Shown: piece after piece, positions 26,512 through 37,519 of the stretch | Layout: each line of letters starts with the position of its first letter | How positions within the stretch are numbered: position 1 is the stretch's first letter | Source: Oopsacas minuta | Lineage: Eukaryota; Porifera; Hexactinellida; Lyssacinosida; Leucopsacidae | Length of the DNA: 64,000 nucleotides | Assembly: GCA_024704765.1 (NCBI GenBank) | Contig: JAKMXF010000343.1 | Coordinates: 124,001-188,000, forward strand | Direction: 5' to 3' | The notes under the pieces: model-generated | What the model saw: the letters and a program-made list of their open reading frames with translations, nothing else | The model's database searches: none | What the model was told of the DNA's origin: nothing | Program-made: the position numbers and the translations under genes

Positions 26512-27250
26512 TAATATTTATGTGATCACCGTGCCGTATGAATCTAGGTTTCTTCCATATTCATGTTGATATTAGATATTATAAATTCAAACAAAAACAG
26601 TTCGAAGAAATCACTTTTATTCCACGAACTCAATAAAGTTGTCCAGAATTATTATTACCGTGAACCAAAGGTTAGTCAAATGGTGTAACAATTTAGAAAT
26701 AGTGGAATTTGTAAAAGATTAGAAAGCCCTAGCACTTTTCAATGTATCAGGGCGGATCAAGGAAGATGTAAAGAGGAGCAGCTGGGCTTGTGCGCTGTGA
26801 ACACTTAGGGTTTCCGGGGTAATTACAATATATATTTACACATAATAATACAAAATGAGGGGGGCTTCGGCCCCCTGGATCTGCCTTAGAGTATATCTAG
26901 AATACACAGCCAAGTTAAGCTTACCAAAATGTTAAATAGTCCTGCCTCCAGAGAAAATTGGTAACTTGTAGTAGTTTCATTATTCGTTATGAATAATAAT
27001 TATTATTATTATATTCACACATTATACTAAACACTGAATTCTTTATGTTTTGGTTATTCAAAATAAGTAATTGGCCCCATCGGGCAAATTTGGTATAGAG
27101 ACGATATTCGGTTAAACAGGGTTTAGTACGTACTAACCGAAGTACGTCTTCTCCCGTACAAAATTGATAATAGGTTTAGAATAAAGGACTAACCGTGTAA
27201 TGTTCATTGAAATATATCTCAAAATTAACGTATAACAATAAGATACATAA
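26512..27250. other. Intergenic, no gene seen
   Basis: Gap between copy H and the 3' end of B9D1. It holds a short ATTATT-type microsatellite near 26995-27012. No gene recognised. Confidence 0.5.
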
Positions 27251-27832
27251 TTATTCTCTAGCATAGCTATAGCCCATTTCTTTGAATCCTCTCAGTATAA
27301 CATGACACTTGACTACAACACGACCTTGAGAACGAACACGTGTTACTTCACGTCCCGCTCCTTGAGCTATAAACGCAGGTGATAAGAACTCAGCTCTTCT
27401 ACCTAATATTGTTCCAAGTATTTCCTGGAATATGGTAGAACTCTTCGGGACAACCATTGGTATACTAAAGGAATGTTCTCCTGACTGACAAGGTAAGTGA
27501 ATAGCGCCATACCCCCTGATTACGTCACGACCCAATATATCTAGTCCATATACACTCAGAACGATTTGAGGCCAGCCAAACGGTGTTGTACTAGAGTAAG
27601 TAAGTTCTAATGGGAAATTCCATATGACTAACGGGTTGCTAAGGTATGATTTTGTATGACTTTTAGTGCTAATTTGTGTTATACCCTCTGATAGCCCTGA
27701 TAATAGTGTCCAGTCTTGTCCCTGATTGAATGAATATTTGCAGTAAAGAGAATCAAATTCGAAAAAGTCTCCCGACTGTATTTCACCAGATAAGGTATAA
27801 AGGAATGTTGTAGCTAAGGAATCTTCTGCCAT
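27251..27832 (-). CDS. B9D1: B9 domain-containing protein 1 (ciliary transition zone)
   Basis: 193 residues, single exon, close to the family length (about 200). Diagnostic stretches are LYCKYSFNQGQDWTLLSGL, GWPQIVLSVYGLDILGRDV, RGYGAIHLP and GREVTRVRSQGRVVVK, which follow vertebrate B9D1 closely. Family role: a C2-like B9 domain that assembles with B9D2, MKS1 and tectonic proteins in the transition-zone MKS complex gating cilia. It implies a ciliated organism. No start ambiguity: MAEDSLATTF aligns with the family N-terminus. Confidence 0.93.
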   Translation of the reverse strand: MAEDSLATTFLYTLSGEIQSGDFFEFDSLYCKYSFNQGQDWTLLSGLSEGITQISTKSHTKSYLSNPLVIWNFPLELTYSSTTPFGWPQIVLSVYGLDILGRDVIRGYGAIHLPCQSGEHSFSIPMVVPKSSTIFQEILGTILGRRAEFLSPAFIAQGAGREVTRVRSQGRVVVKCHVILRGFKEMGYSYARE

Positions 27833-28269
27833 GAAAGTGTAGAGCTTTCAAATAATTGTTTTTGTTAAGTTAAATAGAGAAAATAATGGGCAAATGGTAT
27901 GTATACGTCGTTAATCGAGCCAACACCTTGTATGGCCGTAATGGGGTCAAAATGGCCTGTCCCACGAATATAAATTTAACAGAATTGACAGGTTCTTTCG
28001 ATAACATATACGAATATATTCTAGCAATTCGTTACTATTCTTCCAGCTGTATACAAACTATAGCTTCAAAAGCTCAGTTATATTCTTAACACAGATTCCC
28101 GAGCTTCTCTGTAGTATTCAATATTTCTATTGAATCATTTTATGTATTACAAAACAATTATGAATTATTTGTCTCACTTATTGGTTTCTGATATTGTATC
28201 CTAAGTTCTAAGGTAGCGGCTGTAATGTGCCTTATAACACAATTAAGGTAATTGTATTATAAGGAAAAT

Positions 28270-28406
28270 TACAGCCTACACAAACGGGACTGTGGAAACG
28301 GAGTAAAAATGAATAGAATGAATTCCTCTTGCCATACAAATGAACTTCTATAAACGGGGTATCATCTTCGGCGTCCCTGGCACCACATCTGTGGAGGTTA
28401 CACTGT
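28270..28406. mobile_element. Family-2 MITE
   Basis: ACAGCCTACACAAACGGGAC ... CTGTGGAGGTTACACTGTAG. This is the same family as 17786-17983, in the opposite orientation, shortened at the left. Confidence 0.75.
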
Positions 28407-29049
28407 AGTCCACATAATTGTTCAGATCCATATTTGCCCAATTGTCCCGGATTTGCAACTATTCTCCATTTTTGTTGTTTGTTGTTGTTGTTGTTACATG
28501 AATTTTAGTTTCATATCAAAATACTAATTAATACTTCTCTAACTTCCTATACAAATTAACTGCCGTGATTAATCCAAAGGGTTTCCATCGTACAAACCTG
28601 GACATTACAGTTATAACATACGAATAAATATAGCACTGATATATCTCATCGAATAATTTTAGTGAAAAAGAGTTTACTTCCCATCTGTAAACTCACCAAA
28701 ATTACACCACAATTCTACGATATACAAACAGATGCGGAAAGACGTATTTTTACAAAATATTTGTAGATTTTCTTTCTAACGGTTAATTAAGCTTCTTAAG
28801 AGAAATACGGTCGGAACACCTGATACAAATGATAACAGACATATATATTTTCTACTGTATTATTGAACTCAAAGCCCTATCAGGATATTCTATAGTTTAA
28901 AAGTATTCTAACGAGGTTAGTCATGGGGGATAAGGTAATACTGCTGTCATAGATTCGTATATAATTGTATTAGTTGCATATTAGTTACGAAATGCAATAG
29001 TTCGAGTGGATAAGGTGTTTAGCTGCGGCAGGTGTTACCTGACTGTTGG

Positions 29050-29210
29050 AATGCAGTCGAATCTCGTTATATTAAGCTCAAGGGATCGCGATAATTACTT
29101 CGAGATAACCAATGGAATTATGTTACTTTGATGGTTTGGGACCATATTTATACAAATTCACACTCCGATATAGTGACTGTATTATCAAAGCTCTGAATAT
29201 AATAGGATAG
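29050..29210. mobile_element. Family-1 MITE, degraded
   Basis: GCAGTCGAATCTCGTTATAT at the left, then TCAAGGGATCGCGATAATTACTTCGAGATAACCAATGG and GGTTTGGGACCATATTTATACAA (family-1 core, read in pieces). The right terminal repeat is not recognisable. Confidence 0.65.
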
Positions 29211-30019
29211 TTTTTAAATTACAAATTTCCAGAAATTTGGTTGTGTCAAGTTGTTTAAAATAGTGAGAAACTAATTTTCACTCCCAAATATTCCACAATT
29301 CCTATTGATATCAAACTTGTAGCAAATAGCCACTTGAATTAGATCAGAGTACTTATCATATACAATATTTCAAAAGTGAGGCCTTCTCTATCATTGCAAT
29401 ATCGTTTATGAAATTAGTAACAATATAATTCAATAGATAATAATGCCTAAGATTCTGTTACACGACATCTCGTATTTAGGTTAATTCTAGAAATTATATG
29501 TTTGAGATGCATAATGGACGTCACTTTAAGTTTATTCTAGGCAATGAATGCCCAAAGCACATTCGAGGGGCCCTCGATTTTAGGTACAATTCCACGTATA
29601 TTTTCAGAGAGTTTTCGCTTACTACGTCACGAATTAACTAATAATATTACAGCATATAGTGTATTTAGTGTAAGCTGGCTTTCCAACAAACAAGACTGTA
29701 TGTGTAGTGAAAACTTAGTTAAACTATTCGAAGCTTATTATTGACTGTAATGAAGTTATAATCGACATCTGGACATTTAGATGTATGCCATCGACTAGTT
29801 CAGGATAAATAGAGCAGAAAATAAGATACGAATTAATCGGTTGGAATAATAGATGCGATTTTAAGTTGATATGATGGAGAATAATACAATTCATAGTGCG
29901 GAGACAGGTAAATATTTGTTGTTTGTTAAAGTTGTTTATTTGATCGGAAATTTGTTGTTTGTTATACAGAAGAAATTCATTCGGGATAATGAGATAAATT
30001 GCGGCCCCCTCCGTATACG

Positions 30020-30184
30020 TACAGTCAACTCCTGTTATATCTAAGCTCAATGGATCATGATAATTATTTCGAAAGCACCGATGGAATATATGTTTCTTTG
30101 ACGGTTTGGTACCATATTTGTAGAATTTCAGACTTCTATATAAGTGGATCGTGGATATTTCCGATATAACGGGAGGTGACTGTA
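30020..30184. mobile_element. Family-1 MITE upstream of CLN8
   Basis: TACAGTCAACTCCTGTTATA at the left and GATATAACGGGAGGTGACTG-TA at the right; near-complete 165-base copy with core CGGTTTGGTACCATATTTGT. Confidence 0.85.
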
Positions 30185-30358
30185 CTTAAAAGAGTATGCT
30201 ATATTGTAAAATTGTGACAATTCAAAAGGGTGAAAATTTTCGAAAAATGTATGCATTAATATATGCTATTTGTCATATGATGTTTTTTCGCATTTCCCGA
30301 AATTTATATATCCCATTCTCAATCTCTAGAACCAGATCACTCCCTGAATGGAGGATTC

Positions 30359-31321
30359 ATGTCTCAATACATCCCTCTACTCTACAAATACGATGCGAGT
30401 CTGAAACACAAAATATATGTTTGGAATGGTTCACTTCTCTTCGACATAGCTCTATTCTTTTTAGTATACTTATATTCACAGAGACTGAAAACATTCAAGG
30501 CCCTGCCCAATAAGCATAAAGTCTTTTGGTGTCTAACCGGTGTACGGGCTATTTTCGGCATCCACACGGTGATTTTCTGTGGATTAACTGCCCTTAAAGA
30601 TTCTGAATTATACAATGACAAAGTGTTTGGCAGGACATTATCCAGTGATTTCTTTATAGCGCGGATAGTTGGCTTTTTCATATTCGAATGTATGTTTCTA
30701 TTCATGTCAGATATCGTGTTTAAAACGCTCAACAAAGGGCTGGCTATCCACCATACTTTGAGTCTTTTAGGCTTCGCTGTGGGCTCGTACATCAACCAAG
30801 GACATTTCTTCGGTATAGTCGGAATAATAATGGAAATGTCGACACCAGCAACGTCGATTTGTTGGATGCTAATCCAAGCCAAACTTTCAAAACATTATTT
30901 CTGGAAAATTAACCAACATATCCTTATCTACCTCTTCAATACGAGACAGAATCTCGGTTTCTATGCCATTTACCATATATGGGCACAATGGAGTTACATA
31001 CACGCTAATATGAACGGGTATTTCCAATGGTTAATATTGGCAAACTCCCTGATTGTAACTCTAATTTTAAACCCGTATTGGACGTATAAGAAAACTGTAC
31101 AATTGTACAGTGGGGAGGATTGGAATTTCACACCTTTAGCCAAGCCAAAAGCGAGTGCTTTCCCAATAATAGCAACAGGAAAGGAAGATATGAGTGAAGA
31201 ATTGGAAACTTTCAAAAGTGGTGATTCGTATGAAGTAACAAAAATCTCAAAAGGTGTGAATACAAACGGAATAATTCGTGGTGTAGTCCCTAATGAAGCT
31301 GTAAGGAATAGAATGAAATAA
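30359..31321 (+). CDS. CLN8: CLN8-like TLC-domain ER membrane protein
   Basis: 320 residues (human 286). Several membrane segments. TLC-domain and CLN8 signatures in order: KVFWCLTGVRAIFGIH, IHHTLSLLGF, GHFFGIVGIIMEMSTPATS, ICWMLIQAK, FWKINQH and LILNPYWTYKKTVQL followed by DWNF. These align collinearly with vertebrate CLN8. Family role: a multispanning ER/ERGIC cargo receptor that helps lysosomal enzymes leave the ER; mutated in neuronal ceroid lipofuscinosis. The C-terminus ends NRMK, not the KKXX retrieval signal of vertebrates. The N-terminus is short before the first helix, so an upstream exon is possible. Confidence 0.9.
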   Translation: MSQYIPLLYKYDASLKHKIYVWNGSLLFDIALFFLVYLYSQRLKTFKALPNKHKVFWCLTGVRAIFGIHTVIFCGLTALKDSELYNDKVFGRTLSSDFFIARIVGFFIFECMFLFMSDIVFKTLNKGLAIHHTLSLLGFAVGSYINQGHFFGIVGIIMEMSTPATSICWMLIQAKLSKHYFWKINQHILIYLFNTRQNLGFYAIYHIWAQWSYIHANMNGYFQWLILANSLIVTLILNPYWTYKKTVQLYSGEDWNFTPLAKPKASAFPIIATGKEDMSEELETFKSGDSYEVTKISKGVNTNGIIRGVVPNEAVRNRMK

Positions 31322-31468
31322 GTTTAATATTCAGAAATTGTCAGTTTGTGTGATAATTATATACTTTAATTCATTCTGTAATATTTGGTAATTATATTTT
31401 GCACATCATAACTACACTATACAGGGCTTTAACTTGTGACTTTGAACGCTCCTTACAATCACTCGATG

Positions 31469-31540
31469 TTACAATGTATGCCGGTTATAAGAACATGTAT
31501 TCCCCTCTCAAGGGTGTTCTTATAACCAGTATACACTGTA
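31469..31540. mobile_element. Short palindromic element
   Basis: 72 bases with arms ATGCCGGTTATAAGAACA and TGTTCTTATAACCAGTAT and outer TACAATG/CACTGTA ends, separated by a 14-base loop. Looks like a minimal Tigger-type MITE with the GTTATAA motif. Confidence 0.55.
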
Positions 31541-31606
31541 AATAAAAATCTCTATAGCTCTCGTATAGTTTCCCTCATTAACTGAATTACTGAATATTAG
31601 CTTGTA

Positions 31607-34600
31607 ATGACTACTGTAATAGAGATTTCTAAACTAGGAGAAATCCTAAGAAAGGAATCTCTCCCAATGAAAGCGAGAAACAGAGCATTATTCGGGCTAC
31701 GAGCTGTTACAGATATAGAATTGAGTAAGCTAGCAATTCAGGAAATAAATTCAACTTTCAAAGATAACTCAGCTCTATTGAAACATGAATGTGCTTACTG
31801 TCTCGGGCAAATGACGTCACGTAATGCTGTACCGTTATTGATAGATGTATTACATGACGTAGGACAGGAAGTTATTGTCAGACACGAAGCTGGAGAAGCT
31901 CTAGGTTAATAAAGATAATAAATATAGTTTATTTGCATCTAGGACATTCCTATGGTACATAACAATAACAAGGTAGCCTCATAAGATCAGCTGGCTAATT
32001 ATTTTAGATTTATCGGATTTCTTCTTTTAATGAAAATATATTTTTGCATAGAACTTGGTTGGGTTTACTGTTTTTGCAGCTTTTTTGGCTTTTGATGCAT
32101 ACTTTCGATTCTTAACACTGGCACGTCTAAATAACAGAAACTTATATTTTTGAAAACATACAAATATTTTGTGAGTGATTAACTACAGCCAATTCCCGTT
32201 ATATCGAAGCAGATAATTACTTCGATATCACCGATGGAGTATATGTGTCTTTGATGGTTTGGGGCCATATTTGTACAATTTTAGAATCCGATATAGGCGG
32301 GTATTTGGATATATCCGTGTTCTATATAACGGGAGCTGATTGGGATTTTCTTAAATTTCATCTTTGCACACTCACATTCGCATACGACCGGCAAAATGTG
32401 TCTCTGTTATAAAACTGAATTCACTCATATATGCATATACAGGTGCTATTGGAGACCCTACAGCTATTGAGCATTTACAGAAACACATAACAGATACAAG
32501 CAAACCACTCAGTGAGACTTGTATTATTGCAATAGATAGAATTAATTTCTATCAGAAGCAAAAAACTGAGAAAATAGAATTTAAAGACAATAACCCATTC
32601 CTATCAGTGGACCCAGCGCCTCCTTGGCTAGAGGGGAATTGTGAAAAATGGAGAGAGACACTTCTAGACGCGAATCAGACACTTTTTGATAGATATAGAA
32701 GTTTATTTTCACTGAGAAATGAAGGAACAGATAGCTGTGTTCTGGCTATTTGTGAAGCATTCAATGATAAGAGTATATTATTGAGACACGAGGTAATGTA
32801 TGGCAAACTTAAATGACCAGTTACATGGCAGTAGAACTCGAATAGGGTGTACCCTTTGGGGGTGAAAATAGTAAGTACTATCCGAGTTCTATTGTACTTC
32901 CATAAGAAATCCTCCCAAAAATAAAAATATAGGATAGTGCGTATATTTCACGCGAAAGCCGGCGATCATGTCGGGGAGGGCGAATGAGTCCAATTGATCC
33001 TCAATAACTTTAGAATCGACAATTCGTTGTTGGAGATTTCTCCATAACAACAACCTCTAATACAAGAATGTATAATTGTCCGATAAAGTAGGAAACATTA
33101 CAAATAATAGCCATATATAGTATGCATAGGTGTTCATGACTAGTGACTAATAAATGGAAAGGATGTAATTAGTTTATATTAATTAGATTTGTGGTTGAAT
33201 CCCGACAGCATATATCATATAACACACAGCTATTAGCCAGTAGGAACTCCATATAACATACATATATGATATTATTGAAAGATATTTGAATAGTAAATAT
33301 GCGTCAAGGAAAAGTTGGAGAATTGCTATGGCACGAAAATTACGAGAATAGGAAAACTCCAATACTCAAAAAAGGGAAAATGGGTGACCGTGAAAATGAA
33401 CTGAGCTTGCCAGAGGCTATGGATATTGACTTAGAAACTGGAAATATATATATCACAGATTTGGTAAAAGCACATTTAAAAGTATTTAACGAAGATGGCG
33501 AACATTTATACAATTTCTCACGAAAATTGTGTCAAAATGAAAAATCAATTCCACCATTCTGTGTTGCTATTTGTAGCAGTATCGTATATGTTAGCAATTG
33601 TACTGAAAATTGTATTTCAATATTTAATACAGAAGGATATTTCCTGACAGAATTCGGAAAGAAAGGTACTGCTTTAGGAGATCTGACATCACCTTATAGT
33701 TTGGCGGTTCGTGAGACAGATCAAGACTTATTTGTGTGTGAATTCGAGTCGAATCAACGCGTGCAAATATTCTCAAACAGTTGCCCATACTTTTCACAAA
33801 TAAAGAACAAACATTCACCAAGATTCGTACGTGTAACACGTGACAACATATTTGTTTTATATAAAAACAATCCTTGTTTGTATAAATACAATAACAAATA
33901 TGAATTATTAGATAAACCCATTCTTACACAATCACTAGGAAAGAATAAACAATCACAAACTCCATCAAGTTTCTGTGTAGACAAATTTAATAACATTTTA
34001 ATCGCAGATTGGGGGACGAATCTTATCTCAATTTTCAACCAAAAAAGTCAATTAATTTCTACTATTAGTAATGATATAGAATGTCCAGAGGCTGTTGCTA
34101 CCGATAATAAAGGAAATATTGTCCTGGTGTCTTTCAGGGAAGAGTTTTGTATACAAAAATTCTGAATTTGTATATTAATTTGTGTTTTTGTATATATTTA
34201 TGAAATATAAAAATTATTGAATTTCTTCCAATTTTAATTACAGTCAACTCTCGTCTTATCTAAGCTCAAGGAACCGCGATAATTACTTCGATATAACCGA
34301 ATAAAATTGACAGTTTGGGACCATATTCGCATAATTACATACTTCGATATATCCGCGTTTGAGATAACGGGAGTTCACTGTAGTGCAATAATAGTATTTG
34401 CAAATCAGTGCAATCTTCCTGCTCAAGTACAACCATCCAAACAACAATTTGACATATAATCTCTATTTATAGATAGCCTACGTATTAGGACAGCTACAAA
34501 ACAAACTATCAATCCCAGCCTTACAATCCCATCTCTCAGATCTTACAGAGAACTACATGGTAAGACATGAGAGCGCTGAGGCATTAGGTTCTATTGCAGA

Positions 34601-34727
34601 CCTTCAGTGTAGAGAAATACTCACAGCTTATTTACAAGATTCAGATCAGTGTGTTAGAGAATCTTGTGAAGTAGCATTAGATATTAGTGATTATGTAACA
34701 AGTGGAGAGCTTAGTTATGCAAATTAG
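31607..34727 (+). CDS. DOHH: Deoxyhypusine hydroxylase (3 exons)
   Basis: Exons 31607-31904, 32443-32792 and 34473-34727 join in phase to 300 residues (human 302). HEAT-repeat metalloenzyme with the four His-Glu iron-binding motifs: KHECAYCLGQM, RHEAGEALG (exons 1/2), RHE-IAYVLGQL (exons 2/3) and RHESAEALG. SVDPAPPWLEGN and VRESCEVALDI are also family signatures. Function: hydroxylates deoxyhypusine on eIF5A to hypusine, using a di-iron centre. Intron 2 (1,680 bases) contains a complete NHL-repeat gene on the same strand plus two MITEs, one ending about 90 bases before exon 3. Confidence 0.95.
32184..32341. mobile_element. Family-1 MITE in DOHH intron 1
   Basis: TACAGCCAATTCCCGTTATA ... TATATAACGGGAGCTGATTG, with GGTTTGGGGCCATATTTGTA and TAGGCGGGTATTTGGATATA inside. 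Confidence 0.8.
32828..32895. mobile_element. Family-3 MITE (TACAGTAGAACTCG ends), short copy
   Basis: GCAGTAGAACTCGAATAGGG and TATCCGAGTTCTATTGTA are inverted ends about 30 bases apart; related to 63276-63376 and the fragment near 48965. Confidence 0.65.
33299..34165 (+). CDS. NHL-repeat protein nested in DOHH intron 2
   Basis: Intronless, 288 residues, start ATG 33299. It is a run of NHL-type beta-propeller blades: LPEAMDIDLETGNIYITD, VFNEDGEHLYNF, SPYSLAVRETDQDLFVCE and VDKFNNILIADWGTNLISIF. No RING, B-box, signal peptide or coiled coil is present, unlike the 425-residue NHL proteins at 42322 and 53664. Such propellers bind RNA or protein in TRIM-NHL relatives, but function here is unknown. 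It is transcribed in the same direction as its host gene. The lack of introns suggests retrocopy or tandem dispersal of an intronless family. Confidence 0.8.
   Translation: MRQGKVGELLWHENYENRKTPILKKGKMGDRENELSLPEAMDIDLETGNIYITDLVKAHLKVFNEDGEHLYNFSRKLCQNEKSIPPFCVAICSSIVYVSNCTENCISIFNTEGYFLTEFGKKGTALGDLTSPYSLAVRETDQDLFVCEFESNQRVQIFSNSCPYFSQIKNKHSPRFVRVTRDNIFVLYKNNPCLYKYNNKYELLDKPILTQSLGKNKQSQTPSSFCVDKFNNILIADWGTNLISIFNQKSQLISTISNDIECPEAVATDNKGNIVLVSFREEFCIQKF
34239..34382. mobile_element. Family-1 MITE in DOHH intron 2
   Basis: TACAGTCAACTCTCGTCTTA ... GAGATAACGGGAGTTCACTG-TA; near-complete 144-base copy with the core GATAATTACTTCGATATAAC. Confidence 0.85.
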
Positions 34728-35044
34728 ATGTGTATATTGGATGATTGTTAGACGGATAGGTATTTATTTGGAGTAGAAAAAGTATTCCCAGTTTCTCGAA
34801 GCCCTCTGGCAAAAATGGAATTTCCTATACAATTTGTATTATAACAAGGGAATTTGTACGAATGTTCTTGCGCTTAGATCTCTACTATAAAAGCAGAAAT
34901 TAATAAACCTGTAGCAAGGAGCTTACGTCTGGATAAAATATTATATTTGAATGAAAATCAAAGATTATGAAATGTAATTAAAACACAGTGAAAATTGATC
35001 GGCATTTGTACGTCCAGAATTCTACAAATACAAATCGCCCATAA

Positions 35045-35204
35045 CAGTATAACAGCCACAAACGGGAGGACAGAACGCCGAAAAATGCTACCTCGTTTCC
35101 CGTTTGTGTAGGTTCATTTGTATGGGACAATTCGCTCTATACATTTCACACCGTTTCCCAGAAGTTCCCTGTTTCCACAGGCCCGATTATGGAGGGTTAC
35201 ACCG
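35045..35204. mobile_element. Family-2 MITE
   Basis: CAGTATAACAGCCACAAACGG and TGGAGGGTTACACCG ends, with CGCCGAAAAATGCTACCT and CCCAGAAGTTCCCTGTTTCC internally. It lies in the DOHH-TRAPPC1 gap (34728-35299), which otherwise shows no gene. Confidence 0.75.
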
Positions 35205-35299
35205 TATTATCCACTCGTTTATAGCTCTACATATAATATAAATTATACAAGTTTATCCAATAGTGTTAATAATAAATTCTACATCCATAACCTTCAAAT

Positions 35300-35731
35300 T
35301 CAAGCAATACTAAGGCTAGAAATGAAACAATTCAGTTTCTTAGTAAACAAGCTAGACTCTATACTAACTCCTTTAATATCACAGAATGGATTTTTAACAA
35401 CATACTGTACATAATAGCCAGTATATATTTCCTTCAATATCTCATGTACTTTACCTGTATCTGCTTGTAAGTCAGTATTGAGAATGAATTTCAATTTGGA
35501 TTGAGTTTCATAAAAATGGAGACGATTTTTGTTCGTCGCAAAAGATCCGAATTGATTATCAACATCGATCGGGGAAAGACGGTTTATAAGAGATTTTATT
35601 GAAAATATCATTCCATACATTAGTTTGAATTCTTCCACCTGTGATACGTTAGAATCTCCACTTCTTTCCCATTGCCAATAGTAAATACATTGACCATCAC
35701 AATTGAAGATGTAAATGTTGTAGACTGTCAT
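35300..35731 (-). CDS. TRAPPC1: TRAPP complex subunit 1
   Basis: 143 residues (human 145), single exon, start MTVYNIYIFNCDGQCIYY. EEFKLMYGMIFSIKSL, LHFYETQSKLKFILNTDL and YVVKNPFCD match TRAPPC1/Bet5 closely. Family role: longin-like core subunit of the TRAPP Rab GEF complexes acting in ER-to-Golgi and intra-Golgi vesicle traffic. Tail-to-tail with DOHH, head upstream of the 3' end of RNF25. Confidence 0.93.
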   Translation of the reverse strand: MTVYNIYIFNCDGQCIYYWQWERSGDSNVSQVEEFKLMYGMIFSIKSLINRLSPIDVDNQFGSFATNKNRLHFYETQSKLKFILNTDLQADTGKVHEILKEIYTGYYVQYVVKNPFCDIKGVSIESSLFTKKLNCFISSLSIA

Positions 35732-35893
35732 CAGAGCTAATTTATTAATTTATAGACTTGTAGTGACAGCATAATCAAAGAGAAATGTTTATTACAAAGT
35801 TGACTAATAAAAAATTGGCATCTAATACATTTAAAATATACCGAAGAAGTGCAAAGATTTGTGATATGTATTAGTTCATAGGGATCTGTTTAA

Positions 35894-35995
35894 TTACAGT
35901 CAACTCTTGTTATATTGAACACGGATATATCGATACCCGTTTGTAGCGAAGTAATTATCGTGGTCCCTTGGGACGATACAACAGGAGTCGACTGT
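35894..35995. mobile_element. Family-1 MITE, internally deleted
   Basis: TACAGTCAACTCTTGTTATA ... ACAGGAGTCGACTGTAA; 102 bases, missing the usual GGTTTGGGACCATATTTG core. It lies in the TRAPPC1-RNF25 gap (35732-36237), where no other feature is seen. Confidence 0.8.
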
Positions 35996-36237
35996 AATCG
36001 GTGGTTCGCGAAGAATCACAATAACAGATTATCTATCAGGGCAATATATCGAACCCTAACTTCTTTCCATAAACAAATATATCAAAACGAATAAATTTGA
36101 AATCAAATTAGACAAGCTTACATATAATCTGCATGCAAGATATTTTTGATTTCTATCTTTGCAATTATTCAAAATATGTAAATACAATATACTAATTTCA
36201 AAATACACACAATTCTCCTATCGAAGTATCTCCCATA

Positions 36238-37479
36238 TTAATTTTTATATCTATCATCTGTATATCTATCTTTCCCTCTATATTCCCTATGTCTAGGTTT
36301 GTAATTATCATAATTATTATCATATTGATTACTGTCTCTATCTTGTTGGTAAGATGGTCGATATTCTGACTGATAATTTCTTTGATTCTTGTTCCTTTCT
36401 TGCTTATACGTCCTTCTAGGTTTATATCTGTAATCATTGCTGGCGTAATAATTGTAGTTATCTCTTGAGTATGATTTTTTGGGAGAAGTTTGTTTTGTTT
36501 TGGTGTTTGCTGTTGTTTGTTTTATTGCTTCATGTTGTGGATCAATTGGCTGTACTTTCTCTTCATCTTTAATTTCTGTAAATATAAATGGGGCATCATT
36601 TACGGGGGTTTTTGCTATTTCTTCTGGCTGGTCAATTTCAGGTTCTTCAACTTTCTCTGGAGAAGGGGGCCTCCATGCTGTGTCCATATCGAACCTAGCA
36701 GCTTCTTCCTTCAAGTCGATAATCCCGCCGGCGGCCATTTGTTTCTGGAACAGCTCCGCTCGCTTTGCTTGCTCGTCTCGCATTGTTTTTGTAAGTTTAA
36801 ATACAGGAACTGAAGCCTGAGAATTGAAGAAACTATCTGGGTGTATTTCCTTAATATCTTCCATACATTGTGAGTCAGCTGATATTATTTCGCGACATAC
36901 CGGGCATTCCAACTGCATTCCATTCTTCTTCAACCCAGCAACCTGATCTTCCATCTCTACCTCACGTATCCTCTCCAGCTCGATCTGGACATAACTCGCG
37001 AAACATGCCAAATGCAGGTAATGAAAACAATTAGTTTTCGTATACTCGTTTTCTGCATCAAATTCACACATACAAACGCAACAAGCTTCCGACGGTTTAT
37101 TCTGTTCGGTTAAATAAACTTTCAATTGCTCAATCACTTCATAGAGCATTGAATGCCCGATTTTAGTCTCAGAAACTTGTCTCGCTTCGGCAAGCAGGTT
37201 ATTAAGAATCTCATCGCTTAATCCACGTGAATTTACCGTGGACCAAATGGGTGATACAGCTGGGTAATCGATTGGAATTACAACTTTAAGTTTTACGAAT
37301 ACAAACTGTTTTGTTTTATCATCAGCTGTGCTGGGTTCTAAATTAAGAAAAAGTATTTTCTCATTTTGGGGAGTGTTTACATCCGAAATTTGGAGTTCTT
37401 CGAAAAATACAGCGCTTAAGAAATCTATTTCATCTTCAAGACAAGTGCTCTCCATACGGGTGAATGGTTTATCTGCCAT
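36238..37479 (-). CDS. RNF25: RNF25-like RWD-RING E3 ubiquitin ligase
   Basis: 413 residues from ATG 37479 (MADKPFTRME); an upstream in-frame extension lies in a repeat and is rejected. RWD domain at about 14-126 (EDEIDFLSAVF, IPIDYPAVSP). RING at about 133-197 (CCVCMCEFD, CFHYLHLACF, CPVCREII) with the long insertion between Cys/His pairs typical of RNF25/AO7. The C-terminal third is rich in Tyr, Arg, Asn and Gln. Family role: E3 ligase with UBE2D/E partners, acting in NF-kB signalling and in ubiquitination of stalled ribosomes. Head-to-head with the gene at 37690/37978. Confidence 0.9.
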   Translation of the reverse strand: MADKPFTRMESTCLEDEIDFLSAVFFEELQISDVNTPQNEKILFLNLEPSTADDKTKQFVFVKLKVVIPIDYPAVSPIWSTVNSRGLSDEILNNLLAEARQVSETKIGHSMLYEVIEQLKVYLTEQNKPSEACCVCMCEFDAENEYTKTNCFHYLHLACFASYVQIELERIREVEMEDQVAGLKKNGMQLECPVCREIISADSQCMEDIKEIHPDSFFNSQASVPVFKLTKTMRDEQAKRAELFQKQMAAGGIIDLKEEAARFDMDTAWRPPSPEKVEEPEIDQPEEIAKTPVNDAPFIFTEIKDEEKVQPIDPQHEAIKQTTANTKTKQTSPKKSYSRDNYNYYASNDYRYKPRRTYKQERNKNQRNYQSEYRPSYQQDRDSNQYDNNYDNYKPRHREYRGKDRYTDDRYKN

Positions 37480-37519
37480 TTTAACTAAACAGTGGATTCG
37501 AAACAGAATACAATGGAAT

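Larger units (their letters stand above)
27833..30358. other. Long intergenic region with MITEs, no gene seen
   Basis: 2.5 kb between divergent B9D1 and CLN8. It contains MITE copies (listed separately) at 28270-28406, about 29050-29210 and 30020-30184 and a GTT-rich tract near 28475. Short frames here have no recognisable features and partly overlap repeats. Confidence 0.5.

Noticed and set aside
27886-28089. Plus-strand frame upstream of B9D1
   Set aside because: Low-complexity translation; part (GCCAACACC...GGGGTCAAAATGGCCTG) resembles the repeat inside 8272-8390, so repeat-derived.
28985-29055. Possible tRNA (GAGTGGATAAGG ... GTCGAATC)
   Set aside because: The apparent T-arm is the terminal repeat of a MITE, and acceptor and anticodon stems do not pair.
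29544-29744. 66-residue frame in the B9D1-CLN8 gap
   Set aside because: No domain, no splice partners, no conserved composition; probable chance frame.
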